The notes beneath the pieces were generated by a model. The model was given only the letters and a program-made list of their open reading frames with translations. It was not told the DNA's origin and did not search any database. Positions 27,045-35,465 of a stretch of DNA of 64,000 nt are shown piece after piece. Position numbers and translations under genes: made by a program. This DNA comes from Stenotrophomonas sp. UBA2629 (lineage in GTDB: Bacteria; Pseudomonadota; Gammaproteobacteria; Xanthomonadales; Xanthomonadaceae). Each line of letters starts with the position of its first letter. Positions within the stretch are counted from its first letter, which is position 1. The DNA lies in NCBI GenBank assembly GCA_002359895.1, contig DEOB01000004.1:217601-281600 (forward strand), given 5' to 3'.

Positions 27045-27530
27045 TCAATCGCGCTTTCCGTGTTTGAGCATCACCGTGATGTGGCCGTTGGTTTCCAGCA
27101 ACGCCAGCTCGACGTCGTCCACGTCATCACTGCCGGCATCACGCATTGCCTTGGCAAAATCGGCCTTGCTCACCAACTCGCGGCGCAGCACTTTCTGCAG
27201 CACATGGCCATGCCGCGCCAGCACCACCGGTTCGCCCTCGATCGCCCGTTCGATGCGCGGGCTGCGGGTGGTTATCCAGCCGACAAAGTAGTTCAGCACA
27301 ATCAGCGTGGCGGCCAGCAGCAGGCCGCCGCCCAATGAGGTGTCCTGCCCCAGCAAGGCGTTCTGTACGGCGTTGCCCAGCAACACCAGCAACAGCATGT
27401 CGAATGGGGTGAACTGGCCCAGCGCGCGTTTGCCGGCAAGCCGCACCATGGCCAACACCACCACGTATACAACCACCGCACGCAGGACAAACTCCCACCA
27501 CGGCATCGACAGGGCGAACAGGTCCGGCAC
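27045..27530 (-). CDS. DUF421 (YetF-like) membrane protein
   Basis: 161 residues: three membrane helices in the first ~85 (FVLRAVVVYVVVLAMVRL, DMLLLVLLGNAVQNALLG, LLLAATLIVLNYFVGW) and a small soluble C-terminal domain with GEPVVLARHGHVL. Matches the DUF421/YetF family, whose function is not settled. The start is a GTG at 27530 with AGGAGA six bases upstream, which decides it over an internal ATG at residue 9. Confidence 0.85.
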   Translation of the reverse strand: MPDLFALSMPWWEFVLRAVVVYVVVLAMVRLAGKRALGQFTPFDMLLLVLLGNAVQNALLGQDTSLGGGLLLAATLIVLNYFVGWITTRSPRIERAIEGEPVVLARHGHVLQKVLRRELVSKADFAKAMRDAGSDDVDDVELALLETNGHITVMLKHGKRD

Positions 27531-27656
27531 GAGGTTCTCCTAGCATCATCACGTCGGCTCCATGCTTGACCAGCAACGATCAACGCAGCGCGACGACCCC
27601 CTTACCCGCCCTCGCCCGTAATACCGAGTGAAGCCCGGCATCTTTTACAGACGCCC

Positions 27657-27781
27657 AAAAAGAAGCCCCGCCGACCAGGGGGGGGTCGACGGGGCCGGGG
27701 AGCGGGTCTTTGGGGAGGAATCCCCGCTCCGAGATCTGCTCCAGGGGATGGGAGAGATCCGCGACAGGTATTGCGCCTGTC
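27657..27781 (-). ncRNA. sX13-like small RNA with C-rich loops
   Basis: About 125 nt on the - strand, beyond the 3' end of polA. The folded order is visible: hairpin GACAGG/CCTGTC (27781-27763), hairpin GATCT/AGATC with loop CATCCCCT (27759-27733), hairpin GAGCGGG/CCCGCTC with TCCCC in the loop (27729-27700), and a terminator stem GCCCCGTCGACC/GGTCGGCGGGGC with a C-run loop (27695-27665) followed by TTCTTTTT. A -10 box TATAGA lies at 27791-27786. Xanthomonas sX13 is an Hfq-independent sRNA of about 115 nt next to polA with C-rich loops that pair with GGGG-containing mRNAs; position and architecture agree. Target pairing here is inference. Confidence 0.85.
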
Positions 27782-27927
27782 GGGGTCTATAACAGCACCC
27801 TCAACATTGATGGTTCGTGAAGAATCCGCTTGCTTTTCCTGAGAATTAAGGGGCGATTCATGCCTGCAGAGTCGGGCTGACAATGAATGCGCATATCCCC
27901 CTGTTCATGGTGACGCAGCGCACATTC

Positions 27928-30696
27928 TCAGTGCGCTTCATCCCAGTTATCGCCAATGCCTGTATCCACCACCAGAGGGACACGCAGGGTCGCTGCAGCC
28001 GCCATCCGCGACTCCACTTCCAACCGCAGGGTGTCGATGAAGTCCACATCCGCCTCGAACACCAGTTCATCGTGCACCTGCAGGATCATCTTGGCGCGCT
28101 CGGCATGGCCGGCCAGCCAGCTGTCAACGCTGACCATCGCCCGCTTGATGATGTCCGCCGCCGTGCCCTGCATCGGGGCGTTGATCGCCGCGCGCTCGGC
28201 ACCGGCCCGCAGGCCCTGGTTACGGGCGTGAATGTCGTTCAGATACAGGCGGCGACCGAACAGGGTTTCCACATAGCCGTTTTCACGCGCCTGAACCCGC
28301 ATGCGCTCCATGAAATCGCGCACCGCCGGGTAGCGGCTGAAATACAGCGCCACATAATCCTGCGCCTGGCCACGGTCGATACCCAGGTTCTTGGCCAGAC
28401 CAAACGCGCTCATGCCGTACATCAGGCCGAAGTTGATCGCCTTGGCGGCGCGGCGCTCGTTGGGCGTCACCTCTTCCAGCGCGCGCCCAAACACTTCCGC
28501 TGCGGTGGCACGGTGCACGTCAGCGCCCTGCTCGAACGCCTTGATCAGGCCCGGGTCTTCAGACAGGTGCGCCATGATCCGCAGTTCGATCTGCGAGTAA
28601 TCGCAGGCCATCAGCTTGCGCCCCGGCGGCGCGATGAAGGCCTTGCGGATGCGACGGCCATCTTCGGTACGGATCGGGATGTTCTGCAGGTTGGGATCGG
28701 ACGAGGACAAGCGCCCGGTGGCCGCACCGGACTGGTGGTAGCTGGTGTGCACGCGGCCGGTGTCGGGGTTGACCATCTCCGGCAGTTTGTCGGTGTACGT
28801 GCTGCGCAGCTTGGCCAGGCCACGGTATTCCAGAATCACGCGCGGCAGCTCGTGCTGCTCGGCAATCGCCTCCAGCGCCTCTTCGTTGGTGCTGGGCTGG
28901 CCCTTGGGCGTCTTCACCAACGCCGGCAGGCCAAGCTCGTCAAACAACACCGCCTGCAGCTGCTTGGGCGAATCCAGGTTGAAGGTGTGCCCGGCCATTT
29001 CGGTGGCCTTCTGCTGCGCGGCCAGCATGCGCGCGGACAGATCCGCGCTTTGCCGCCGCAGCTCGGTGCTGTCGATGGCCACACCGTTGGCCTCGATGCG
29101 TGCCAGCACCGGCACCAGCGGCATTTCGATCTCGCGGTACACCTTTTCCAGCGACGGCTCAGCCGACAACTGCGTGGACAGCACACGATGCAGGCGCAGG
29201 GTGATATCGGCATCTTCGGCGGCGTAGTTGCCCGCCTCGTCGATGCCTACCTGCGAGAACGAGATCTGCTTGGCCCCCTTGCCGGCCACGTCTTCGAATT
29301 TGGTGGTGGTGTAGCCCAGGTAGCGCTGCGCCAATGAATCCATGTCGTGGCGGGTGGCGGTGGAGTTGAGCACGAAGCTCTCCAACATGGTGTCGTCGGC
29401 ATAGCCACGCACGTCGATGCCATGACGGCGCAATACGTGGATGTCGTACTTGCCGTGTTGGCCGGCTTTCTTTTTGCCGGCGTCTTCCAACAGCGGCTTC
29501 AGCGCGTCCAATACGTGCTGCATCGGCAACTGCACCGGCGCGCCCGGATAGTTGTGGCCCACCGGAATGTAGGCACCCTTGCCCTGCTCCACCGACAAAC
29601 TCACGCCGACCAGATTGGCGCGCATGGCGTCCAGCGCGTCGGTTTCGGTATCGAAAGCGAATTCGTCGGCATCGCGCAGGCGTTTTACCCAGGCCTGCAG
29701 TTGCTCGTCGGTGAACACGGTTTCGTACTCACCTTTGACCGCCAATGCCGGGTCGGCTTCCGGCGCAGGCGCGCTGTCGCCGGCCTTGGCATAGCCGGCT
29801 GCGGTGCCGCGCAGGCTCACCTTGCTGTCGTCCACCGACGCCGGGGCTGTACCGCCGCCCAGCTCACGCAGCGCCTGGGTGAAGCCGTAGCGGGCGTACA
29901 GGCCGCGCAGGGCATCGGCATCCTGGTCGCGCAGCTTCAGATCACGCGGGCCCTGGTCCAACGGCAGGTCGGTCCGGATGGTGACCAGGTCGCGATTCAA
30001 CGGCAGGCGCGGCAACGCGGCACGCAGGTTTTCGCCGATCTTGCCCTTCATGCCGGGCGCGGCGGCGATGACGCCGTCCAGGTCGTTGTATTCGGCCAGC
30101 CATTTGGCCGCGGTCTTGGGGCCGCACTTCTCCACGCCGGGCACGTTGTCCACGGTGTCGCCCATCAGCGCCAGGTAGTCGACGATCTGCTCGGCGCGCA
30201 CGCCGAACTTGTCCATCACTGCGGCGTCGGAATCGGTACGGCTGCCGGTCATCGTGTTGACCAGCACCACACCCGGGCGCACCAGCTGGGCAAAATCCTT
30301 GTCACCGGTGGAGATGGTCACTTCAAGGCCATCGGCAGCGGCGGCCAGCGCCAGCGTGCCGATCACATCGTCCGCTTCAACGCCGTCCACGCGCAGGATG
30401 TCGATGCCCAGCGCCTGCACGATGTCGCACATCGGCTGTACCTGCGAACGCAGGTCATCAGGCATCGGCGGGCGGTTGGCCTTGTACTCCGGGTACATGT
30501 CATCGCGGAAGGTCTTGCCCGGCGCATCGACCACAAATGCAACGTACTCGGGCTTTTCCTTCAACGTGGCCCGCAGCATGTTGACCACGCCGAACAAAGC
30601 ACCGGTGGGCTCGCCGGCAGCATTGGTCAGCGGCGGGAGCGCATGGAAGGCGCGGTACAGGTAACTGGAACCATCAATCAGGACTAATCTGCTCAT
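27928..30696 (-). CDS. polA: DNA polymerase I
   Basis: 922 residues with all three domains: 5' nuclease (1 to about 290), 3'-5' exonuclease (about 330-515, DEDD motif in FAFDTETDALD) and polymerase (about 520-922; motif A ACDYSQIELRIMAH, motif B RRAAKAINFGLMYGMSAFG, motif C LQVHDELVFE). Processes Okazaki fragments and fills repair gaps. Start at 30696 (MSRLVLIDGSSYLYRAFH) stands seven bases after a TAGAAT box without SD, so it is predicted leaderless. Divergent from a DUF2782 lipoprotein gene; the sX13-like sRNA follows downstream. Confidence 0.98.
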   Translation of the reverse strand: MSRLVLIDGSSYLYRAFHALPPLTNAAGEPTGALFGVVNMLRATLKEKPEYVAFVVDAPGKTFRDDMYPEYKANRPPMPDDLRSQVQPMCDIVQALGIDILRVDGVEADDVIGTLALAAAADGLEVTISTGDKDFAQLVRPGVVLVNTMTGSRTDSDAAVMDKFGVRAEQIVDYLALMGDTVDNVPGVEKCGPKTAAKWLAEYNDLDGVIAAAPGMKGKIGENLRAALPRLPLNRDLVTIRTDLPLDQGPRDLKLRDQDADALRGLYARYGFTQALRELGGGTAPASVDDSKVSLRGTAAGYAKAGDSAPAPEADPALAVKGEYETVFTDEQLQAWVKRLRDADEFAFDTETDALDAMRANLVGVSLSVEQGKGAYIPVGHNYPGAPVQLPMQHVLDALKPLLEDAGKKKAGQHGKYDIHVLRRHGIDVRGYADDTMLESFVLNSTATRHDMDSLAQRYLGYTTTKFEDVAGKGAKQISFSQVGIDEAGNYAAEDADITLRLHRVLSTQLSAEPSLEKVYREIEMPLVPVLARIEANGVAIDSTELRRQSADLSARMLAAQQKATEMAGHTFNLDSPKQLQAVLFDELGLPALVKTPKGQPSTNEEALEAIAEQHELPRVILEYRGLAKLRSTYTDKLPEMVNPDTGRVHTSYHQSGAATGRLSSSDPNLQNIPIRTEDGRRIRKAFIAPPGRKLMACDYSQIELRIMAHLSEDPGLIKAFEQGADVHRATAAEVFGRALEEVTPNERRAAKAINFGLMYGMSAFGLAKNLGIDRGQAQDYVALYFSRYPAVRDFMERMRVQARENGYVETLFGRRLYLNDIHARNQGLRAGAERAAINAPMQGTAADIIKRAMVSVDSWLAGHAERAKMILQVHDELVFEADVDFIDTLRLEVESRMAAAATLRVPLVVDTGIGDNWDEAH

Positions 30697-30702
30697 GCGC
30701 TG

Positions 30703-30708
30703 ATTCTA
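30703..30708 (-). promoter_or_regulatory. -10 box (TAGAAT) of polA, predicted leaderless
   Basis: TAGAAT on the - strand, six bases before the polA ATG. No clear -35 and no SD. Confidence 0.5.
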
Positions 30709-30775
30709 CGCGGCAGGCCGCCGGCCTACCTGCACAGGCATAATCAAACCCACGTCGAGACAAGGAAAACCCACC

Positions 30776-31057
30776 ATGAAGCAGTTGCTGCTGATCCCCC
30801 TGCTGGCCCTGGCCGGCTGCGCCACCCTCGGTGGAGATGGCGCGCCGGTTGATGTCTCAGGCGCCGATGTCACCCGCAAGTCGATGGACAACGGCGACAC
30901 GATCGAGGAGTTCCGCGTCGGCGGCCAGCTGCGCATGGTCAAGGTCACCCCGGCACGCGGCGCACCGTTCTACATGTACGACCGTGATGGCGACGGCCGC
31001 ATGGACAGCGACAAGGACGGCACCAAGCCGGTCTACTGGAAGTTGTACAGCTGGTGA
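30776..31057 (+). CDS. DUF2782 lipoprotein
   Basis: 93 residues with a lipoprotein signal peptide ending LALAGC (Cys at about 15). The body matches DUF2782: DTIEEFRVGGQLRMVKVTP and YMYDRDGDGRMD, ending in an aromatic KLYSW. A similar protein is encoded next to polA in several gammaproteobacteria; function unknown. AAGGAAA precedes the ATG, and CATAAT at 30739-30744 is a candidate -10 box. Divergent from polA. Confidence 0.88.
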   Translation: MKQLLLIPLLALAGCATLGGDGAPVDVSGADVTRKSMDNGDTIEEFRVGGQLRMVKVTPARGAPFYMYDRDGDGRMDSDKDGTKPVYWKLYSW

Positions 31058-31100
31058 TGCACCACGGCGCTACGTGACACACCGCAGCGCCGATGAAACA

Positions 31101-31129
31101 GCAGCACCTTCCCAGGAGGAAGGTGCTGC
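31101..31129. terminator. Perfect 12-bp hairpin after the DUF2782 gene
   Basis: GCAGCACCTTCC/GGAAGGTGCTGC with a five-base loop, in the 207-base gap between the DUF2782 gene and the convergent stress-protein gene. No U-run; likely a 3' stabilising or bidirectional terminator hairpin. A second hairpin CCCTCT/AGAGGG sits at about 31224-31244. Nothing else was recognised in the gap. Confidence 0.5.
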
Positions 31130-31264
31130 AAGAGTCAGTCCGGGGAATGCCGCACGCGCAGGCAATGCACTGCGTGCTTCAGGCCACTGCATTGCGGCCA
31201 CAGGCGCTCCGCGCGCCGCTTTACCCTCTCCCGGTGGAAGAGGGCTTCACGCAGGCCACAGGCC

Positions 31265-31714
31265 TCAGCGGATCACCAGCACCGGCACCGTGCTGCGCGC
31301 CAGCACTTCGGCAGTCTGGCTGCCCAGCAGCACGCGGGTGACGCCACGACGGCCGTGCGAGGTCATCACCACCAGGTCGCTGTTGCAGGCCGTGGCGGTG
31401 TCGATGATGCCGTCGGCGGCATAGCGGTCGAGCACATGGTGGGCCAGCACGTTGGCGATACCGGCCGCATGTGCCGCTGCCACCGCCGGCTGCAGGATTT
31501 TCTGCGCAGCGGCGTCCCGGTCTTTTTTGTATTCCGGGCTGGCTTCGTAGCCGGCACTCCAACCCATGGCGTCGTACATTCCCACCGCCCACGGCTCGGA
31601 CACGGTGACGATGTCGGCATGGGCGTCGAGCTGCGCGGCCAGTTCCAGGCCTTTCTGCAGGCCCTTGGCCGAGAGCTCGGAACCGTCGGTGGCAATCAGG
31701 ATGCGCTTGTACAT
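31265..31714 (-). CDS. Universal stress protein (UspA family)
   Basis: 149 residues with MYKRILIATDGSELS at the start and the ATP-loop motif VMTSHGRRGVTRVLLGS (G2xG9xGS type) near 125, ending STVPVLVIR. Cytosolic nucleotide-binding stress protein. Start at 31714 is fixed by AAGGAG seven bases upstream. A 14-bp FNR/ANR-like box lies 64 bases before the ATG, suggesting induction in low oxygen. Confidence 0.92.
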   Translation of the reverse strand: MYKRILIATDGSELSAKGLQKGLELAAQLDAHADIVTVSEPWAVGMYDAMGWSAGYEASPEYKKDRDAAAQKILQPAVAAAHAAGIANVLAHHVLDRYAADGIIDTATACNSDLVVMTSHGRRGVTRVLLGSQTAEVLARSTVPVLVIR

Positions 31715-31777
31715 GGCCGTTCTCCTTGGTGAGGGGGTTGTCAGTAACCATTGCACACCTGATGTTGCCGCCTTGCA

Positions 31778-31791
31778 TTGAGCCGGATCAA
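31778..31791 (-). promoter_or_regulatory. FNR/ANR-like operator upstream of the usp gene
   Basis: On the - strand TTGAT-CCGG-CTCAA, nine of ten matches to the FNR consensus TTGAT-N4-ATCAA. Its centre is about 70 bases before the usp ATG. Anaerobic control of stress-protein genes by ANR is known in Pseudomonas; whether this genome has an FNR-type regulator cannot be seen here. Confidence 0.45.
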
Positions 31792-31826
31792 ATGCGCAGC
31801 AAAGAGTGTCCCGGCCTGAATGGCCT

Positions 31827-33014
31827 TCATTTCTTCCGTATCGCCCACAACCCGGCCAGGCTCAGCGCCGGCATGCACAGCGCATAGGCCACCAATGGCC
31901 AGGCCGTGCCGCCCCCCATGCAGAGGATCAGCAGGGTGCCCAGGCCGGCAACCAGCAGGCTCTGCAGGCTGTAATACAGCGCTACCGCCGTGCCCGCCGT
32001 GTCACCCAAAGCCGCCAACGCGCCGTTGGCCGTGACCGACACCATCAACACGATGCCAATGGCGATCACCCACATGGGTACGACCAACGCGGCAAACGAA
32101 GGCGGCAACAGGCCGGTGCTGATGGCAAGCCAGGCCGCCCCCAGCATCATCACCAGCGCGCCCCGGCCACAGCAGCCGGCCACACCCCAGCGGGCGACGG
32201 CACCTGCTGCAAACCGCGTGCTGATGATCATCACGACCGCCACCGAGGCGAAGGCCAGGCTGAACGCAATCTGCGAGTACCCCGCACCACCGATCAACAC
32301 CCCCGGCGCGATGGAAAAGAAAACAAAGAAGCTGCCCATCGCCGCGCTGAAGCCCAGCGTGTAAACCCAGAACGGCCTGCTCCGCAGGATGACGCCGAAC
32401 GCCCGCCGCGGTGCCGGCCCAGGCGATTGAAGAGTCTCCTGCCAACGCGACCACGCCCGCAGCGTGGCGATTGCCGCCATCACGCCGAGCGTGGCGAAAA
32501 TGCCACGCCAACCGAGAACCGCTGCGATTATCGCGCCCAAGACCGGGCCCAGCGCTGGCACGAAGGCAAGAATCGACCCGAACAGGCTGTAGATGGTGGT
32601 TGCTTCCGGCGTATCGGCATAAACGTCTCGCACCGTCGCGAACGTGGCCACCAGCGCCGCCGACGCGCCCAGGGCCTGTGCCAGGCGCAACAACAGGAAC
32701 ATGCCGCCGCTGTCCGCCAACGCCAGGCCGAACGATGCGACCGAAAACAGCAGCGCCCCGCCCAGCACCACCGGGCGCCGCCCGATGCGGTCAGACAAAG
32801 GGCCAAACACCAGCTGGCCCATTCCCAGCACCAGCAGGTAAACACTCAGGGTCCACTGGATGAGAGCCGGCGAGGTGCGCAGCGCCATCGGCATCTGCGC
32901 AATCACCGGCAGATACACATCCATCGCCAACGAGGCGAGCAGGTCAAAGGGAACCATCAGCAGCATGGCTGCCGGAAGGGAAAAGGCCCAGCTGCGGGCA
33001 GGTTGAACAGGCAT
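31827..33014 (-). CDS. CmlA/FloR-type phenicol efflux MFS transporter
   Basis: 395 residues, 12 membrane helices, Bcr/CflA-CmlA branch of the major facilitator superfamily (DHA1). Segments recalled from CmlA match closely: PFDLLASLAMDVYLP, LVFGPLSDRIGRRPVVLGG (motif A), VATFATVRDVYAD and MGSFFVFFSIAPG. Expected to pump chloramphenicol and perhaps florfenicol out in exchange for protons. Start at 33014 is fixed by GGAGG seven bases upstream. It is preceded by a nine-codon leader ORF and competing stem-loops, which suggests drug-inducible translation. No cassette att site or transposon is beside it, so it looks chromosomal. Confidence 0.85.
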   Translation of the reverse strand: MPVQPARSWAFSLPAAMLLMVPFDLLASLAMDVYLPVIAQMPMALRTSPALIQWTLSVYLLVLGMGQLVFGPLSDRIGRRPVVLGGALLFSVASFGLALADSGGMFLLLRLAQALGASAALVATFATVRDVYADTPEATTIYSLFGSILAFVPALGPVLGAIIAAVLGWRGIFATLGVMAAIATLRAWSRWQETLQSPGPAPRRAFGVILRSRPFWVYTLGFSAAMGSFFVFFSIAPGVLIGGAGYSQIAFSLAFASVAVVMIISTRFAAGAVARWGVAGCCGRGALVMMLGAAWLAISTGLLPPSFAALVVPMWVIAIGIVLMVSVTANGALAALGDTAGTAVALYYSLQSLLVAGLGTLLILCMGGGTAWPLVAYALCMPALSLAGLWAIRKK

Positions 33015-33021
33015 GGCAAAG

Positions 33022-33112
33022 CCTCCGTACGGAATGAACCGACGGCGGCCAGCAGTCATGTGAATGAAGGACAGTACGGGCCGCCGCAACAACAGCAGTG
33101 CGTTGTTGCGGC
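33022..33112 (-). promoter_or_regulatory. Putative translational attenuator of the phenicol exporter gene
   Basis: Three stems can be drawn in the leader mRNA. H1: perfect 11-bp GCCGCAACAAC/GTTGTTGCGGC (33112-33083), beginning one base after the leader-peptide stop. H2: GGCGGCC (33085-33079) with GGCCGCC (33050-33044), sharing three bases with H1. H3: CCGTAC (33079-33074) with GTACGG (33030-33025), which overlaps the exporter's SD GGAGG (33026-33022). H2 and H3 overlap in sequence and topology. A ribosome stalled on the leader would open H1, allow H2 and free the SD. The stems are seen; the switching order is inference. Confidence 0.6.
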
Positions 33113-33142
33113 TTAGCGGACTGCGAGCGGGTTTGCTCCCAT
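33113..33142 (-). CDS. Nine-residue leader peptide MGANPLAVR
   Basis: An ATG-initiated ORF of nine codons plus TAA, with AGGGA eight bases upstream as SD, 98 bases before the exporter ATG. cmlA genes are known to be preceded by a nine-codon leader (MSTSKNADK) on which the ribosome stalls with chloramphenicol; this peptide has the same length but a different sequence. Ala at positions 3 and 7 fits the known preference for Ala/Ser/Thr before a chloramphenicol stall. Expression has not been shown. Confidence 0.6.
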   Translation of the reverse strand: MGANPLAVR

Positions 33143-33205
33143 GATTTCAATCCCTGTCGTGTTGCACCGGCAATGTACTCAATGCGGCAATGCGCCGCAC
33201 GCGTC

Positions 33206-33226
33206 GGGGTGCTGCGCAGGCACCCC
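33206..33226 (-). terminator. Hairpin after uvrD
   Basis: Stem GGGGTGC/GCACCCC with a seven-base loop, three bases past the uvrD stop, followed by a smaller hairpin TGCGGC/GCCGCA at 33183-33199. No U-tract; probably a weak transcript end that separates uvrD from the exporter leader. Confidence 0.45.
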
Positions 33227-33229
33227 CGG

Positions 33230-35422
33230 TTACAGCACCGTCAGATTGGCATAGGCCATCACCAACCATTTGCTGCCGGCGTCGGCAAACTCCACCTGCA
33301 CGCGCGCATGCCCGCCACTACCCTCGTAGTCGGTGACCATGCCTTCGCCAAATTTTGGGTGTGTCACCAACGCGCCGAGTTTGATCGGCGCCGCTTCGAT
33401 CGACGCATGCCCCATCACCCGGCTGGCGCCCAGTGAGGAAGTCCGCGAGACCTGCACCTTGGGCCGCACTTCGTGCAGCAGTTCGCGCGGAATCTCACGC
33501 AGGAAGCGCGACGGCAGGCTGTAGTTGTCCTGGCCGTGGATGCGGCGCGATTCGGCATAGCTCAACACCAGCTTCTGCCGTGCGCGGGTGATGCCGACGT
33601 AAGCCAAGCGACGCTCTTCTTCCAGGCGGCCGCTTTCTTCCAACGAGCGCGCACTGGGGAACAGGCCCTCTTCCATGCCGGCCAGAAACACCAACGGAAA
33701 TTCCAGACCCTTGGCCGAGTGCAGCGTCATCAGCTGCACGCCTTCCTCGCCCGCCTGTGCCTGGCCTTCGCCGGCTTCCAGCGAGGCGTAGGACAGGAAC
33801 GCGACCAGCTCGCTCATGTCCTCGGCGCCCTCTTCAATATCGTCATCGCGACGCACGAAGCGCGAGGCCACCGAGATCAGTTCGTCCAGGTTGTCGGTAC
33901 GCGATTCCGAATCCAGCGCGTTGCGGCTTTCTTTGCTCCAGTGCTCACGCAATGCCGAGCGCGTGAGCACATGCTCGATGCGTTCGGCCAGATCCATCTC
34001 GCCGGTTTCAGCGGTGATCTGCTGGACCAGGTTGATGAAGCCGGCCAGCGCATTTTTGGCGCGCGAGGTCAGATCATTGCCCTGCGTGGCCAGCATCGCG
34101 GCCTCCCACAGCGGCAGCGCCTGCTGGCGTGCGATGCGCCGCACTTCGTCCAACGTGCGGTCACCAATGCCGCGTGTGGGCGTGTTCACCGCGCGCTCGA
34201 ACGCGGCGTCATCGTTGCGGTTGGTCATCAACCGCAGGTACGCCAGCGCGTCCTTGATTTCAGCGCGCTCGAAGAAGCGCATGCCGCCGTACACGCGGTA
34301 TGGCACCTGCTCGCTCAGCAGCACTTCTTCAAACGCGCGCGACTGCGCATTGCTGCGGTAAAGCACGGCGACATCACCGTAGCTGCCGCCATCACGCACC
34401 CACTGCCGCGCACGTTCGACCAGGTAACGCGCCTCGTCCATCTCGTTGTAGGCCGCGTACAGATCAATGGGGTCGCCATCGCCGCTGTCGGTCCACAACT
34501 CCTTGCCGATACGGTCCGGGTTGTGCGCGATGACCGCATTGGCCGCACCCAGAATGTTGGCGGTGGAGCGGTAGTTCTGCTCCAACCGCACGGTTTCGGC
34601 GCCCGGAAAATCCTTCAGAAACCGCTGTACGTTTTCAACCTTCGCACCGCGCCAGCCGTAGATGGCCTGGTCATCGTCGCCGACCACGAACACATGGCCA
34701 CTGTCGCCGGCCAACACGCGCACGAAGGCGTACTGGATGGCGTTGGTGTCCTGGAACTCGTCCACCAGAATTTCGCGGAAGCGTGCACGGTAGTGCGCCA
34801 GCAGACCGGGGTTGTCGCGCAGCAATTCATGCGCACGCAGCAGCAGCTCGGCGAAATCCACCAAACCGGCGCGGTCACAGCGTTCCTGATACGCCGCATA
34901 CGCCTGGCGCATCGCTTCGCCCCACTGGTCGTGCGGCTCGGGTTGGATGTGCTGCGGCCGCCGGCCTTCATCCTTCTGCGCGTTGATCCACCACATCACC
35001 TGCTTGGGCGGGTACTTGCTGTCGTCCAGCTCCAGCTGCTGCACCACACGCTTGATCATGCGCAGCTGGTCGTCCGAATCCATCACCTGGAACGCTTCCG
35101 GCAACTTGGCTTCAGGCCAATGCAGGCGCAGCAGGCGATGTGCCAGACCATGGAACGTGCCGATCCACATCCCACGGCTGCCCTTGGGCAGCTGCGCGTC
35201 GATGCGGTGGCGCATTTCGCCGGCGGCCTTGTTGGTGAAAGTCACCGCAAAGATGCCGTGCGTAGGCACGTCAAAGACTTCGTTGAGCCACGCGATGCGA
35301 TGAATGAGCACGCGTGTCTTGCCGGAACCGGCGCCGGCAAGAATCAGGTGGTGACCAGGAGGCGCGGAAACGGCCTCGCGCTGGGCTGCATTCAGCCCGT
35401 CGAGAAGGTGGGAGACATCCAT
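33230..35422 (-). CDS. uvrD: DNA helicase II UvrD
   Basis: 730-residue superfamily 1A helicase, normal UvrD length. Walker A is LAGAGSGKTRVLIHR at about 28-42, motif II LVDEFQDTNAIQYAF, motif III VGDDDQAIYGWRGA and motif V/VI in VQLMTLHSAKGLEFPLVF and YVGITRARQKL. Unwinds DNA 3'-5' in nucleotide-excision and mismatch repair. The ATG at 35422 lies seven bases after a TAAAAT box and has no SD, so it is predicted leaderless. The C-terminal region contains a Tudor-like tail ending MAYANLTVL. Confidence 0.97.
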   Translation of the reverse strand: MDVSHLLDGLNAAQREAVSAPPGHHLILAGAGSGKTRVLIHRIAWLNEVFDVPTHGIFAVTFTNKAAGEMRHRIDAQLPKGSRGMWIGTFHGLAHRLLRLHWPEAKLPEAFQVMDSDDQLRMIKRVVQQLELDDSKYPPKQVMWWINAQKDEGRRPQHIQPEPHDQWGEAMRQAYAAYQERCDRAGLVDFAELLLRAHELLRDNPGLLAHYRARFREILVDEFQDTNAIQYAFVRVLAGDSGHVFVVGDDDQAIYGWRGAKVENVQRFLKDFPGAETVRLEQNYRSTANILGAANAVIAHNPDRIGKELWTDSGDGDPIDLYAAYNEMDEARYLVERARQWVRDGGSYGDVAVLYRSNAQSRAFEEVLLSEQVPYRVYGGMRFFERAEIKDALAYLRLMTNRNDDAAFERAVNTPTRGIGDRTLDEVRRIARQQALPLWEAAMLATQGNDLTSRAKNALAGFINLVQQITAETGEMDLAERIEHVLTRSALREHWSKESRNALDSESRTDNLDELISVASRFVRRDDDIEEGAEDMSELVAFLSYASLEAGEGQAQAGEEGVQLMTLHSAKGLEFPLVFLAGMEEGLFPSARSLEESGRLEEERRLAYVGITRARQKLVLSYAESRRIHGQDNYSLPSRFLREIPRELLHEVRPKVQVSRTSSLGASRVMGHASIEAAPIKLGALVTHPKFGEGMVTDYEGSGGHARVQVEFADAGSKWLVMAYANLTVL

Positions 35423-35428
35423 TGGCGC

Positions 35429-35434
35429 ATTTTA
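35429..35434 (-). promoter_or_regulatory. -10 box (TAAAAT) of uvrD, predicted leaderless
   Basis: TAAAAT on the - strand, six bases before the uvrD ATG; no good -35. Confidence 0.5.
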
Positions 35435-35465
35435 CGGGATGCGCCTCGCAGGCGCCGAGACTGGC

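Noticed and set aside
31093..31341. An 82-residue frame on the + strand between the DUF2782 and usp genes
   Set aside because: It runs through the 12-bp hairpin and into usp, with no recognisable features.
31827..33142. The CmlA/FloR-like gene as a recently acquired cassette
   Set aside because: No attC site, integrase, IS end or base-composition shift is seen; uvrD and usp flank it in a normal way, so a chromosomal gene is more likely.
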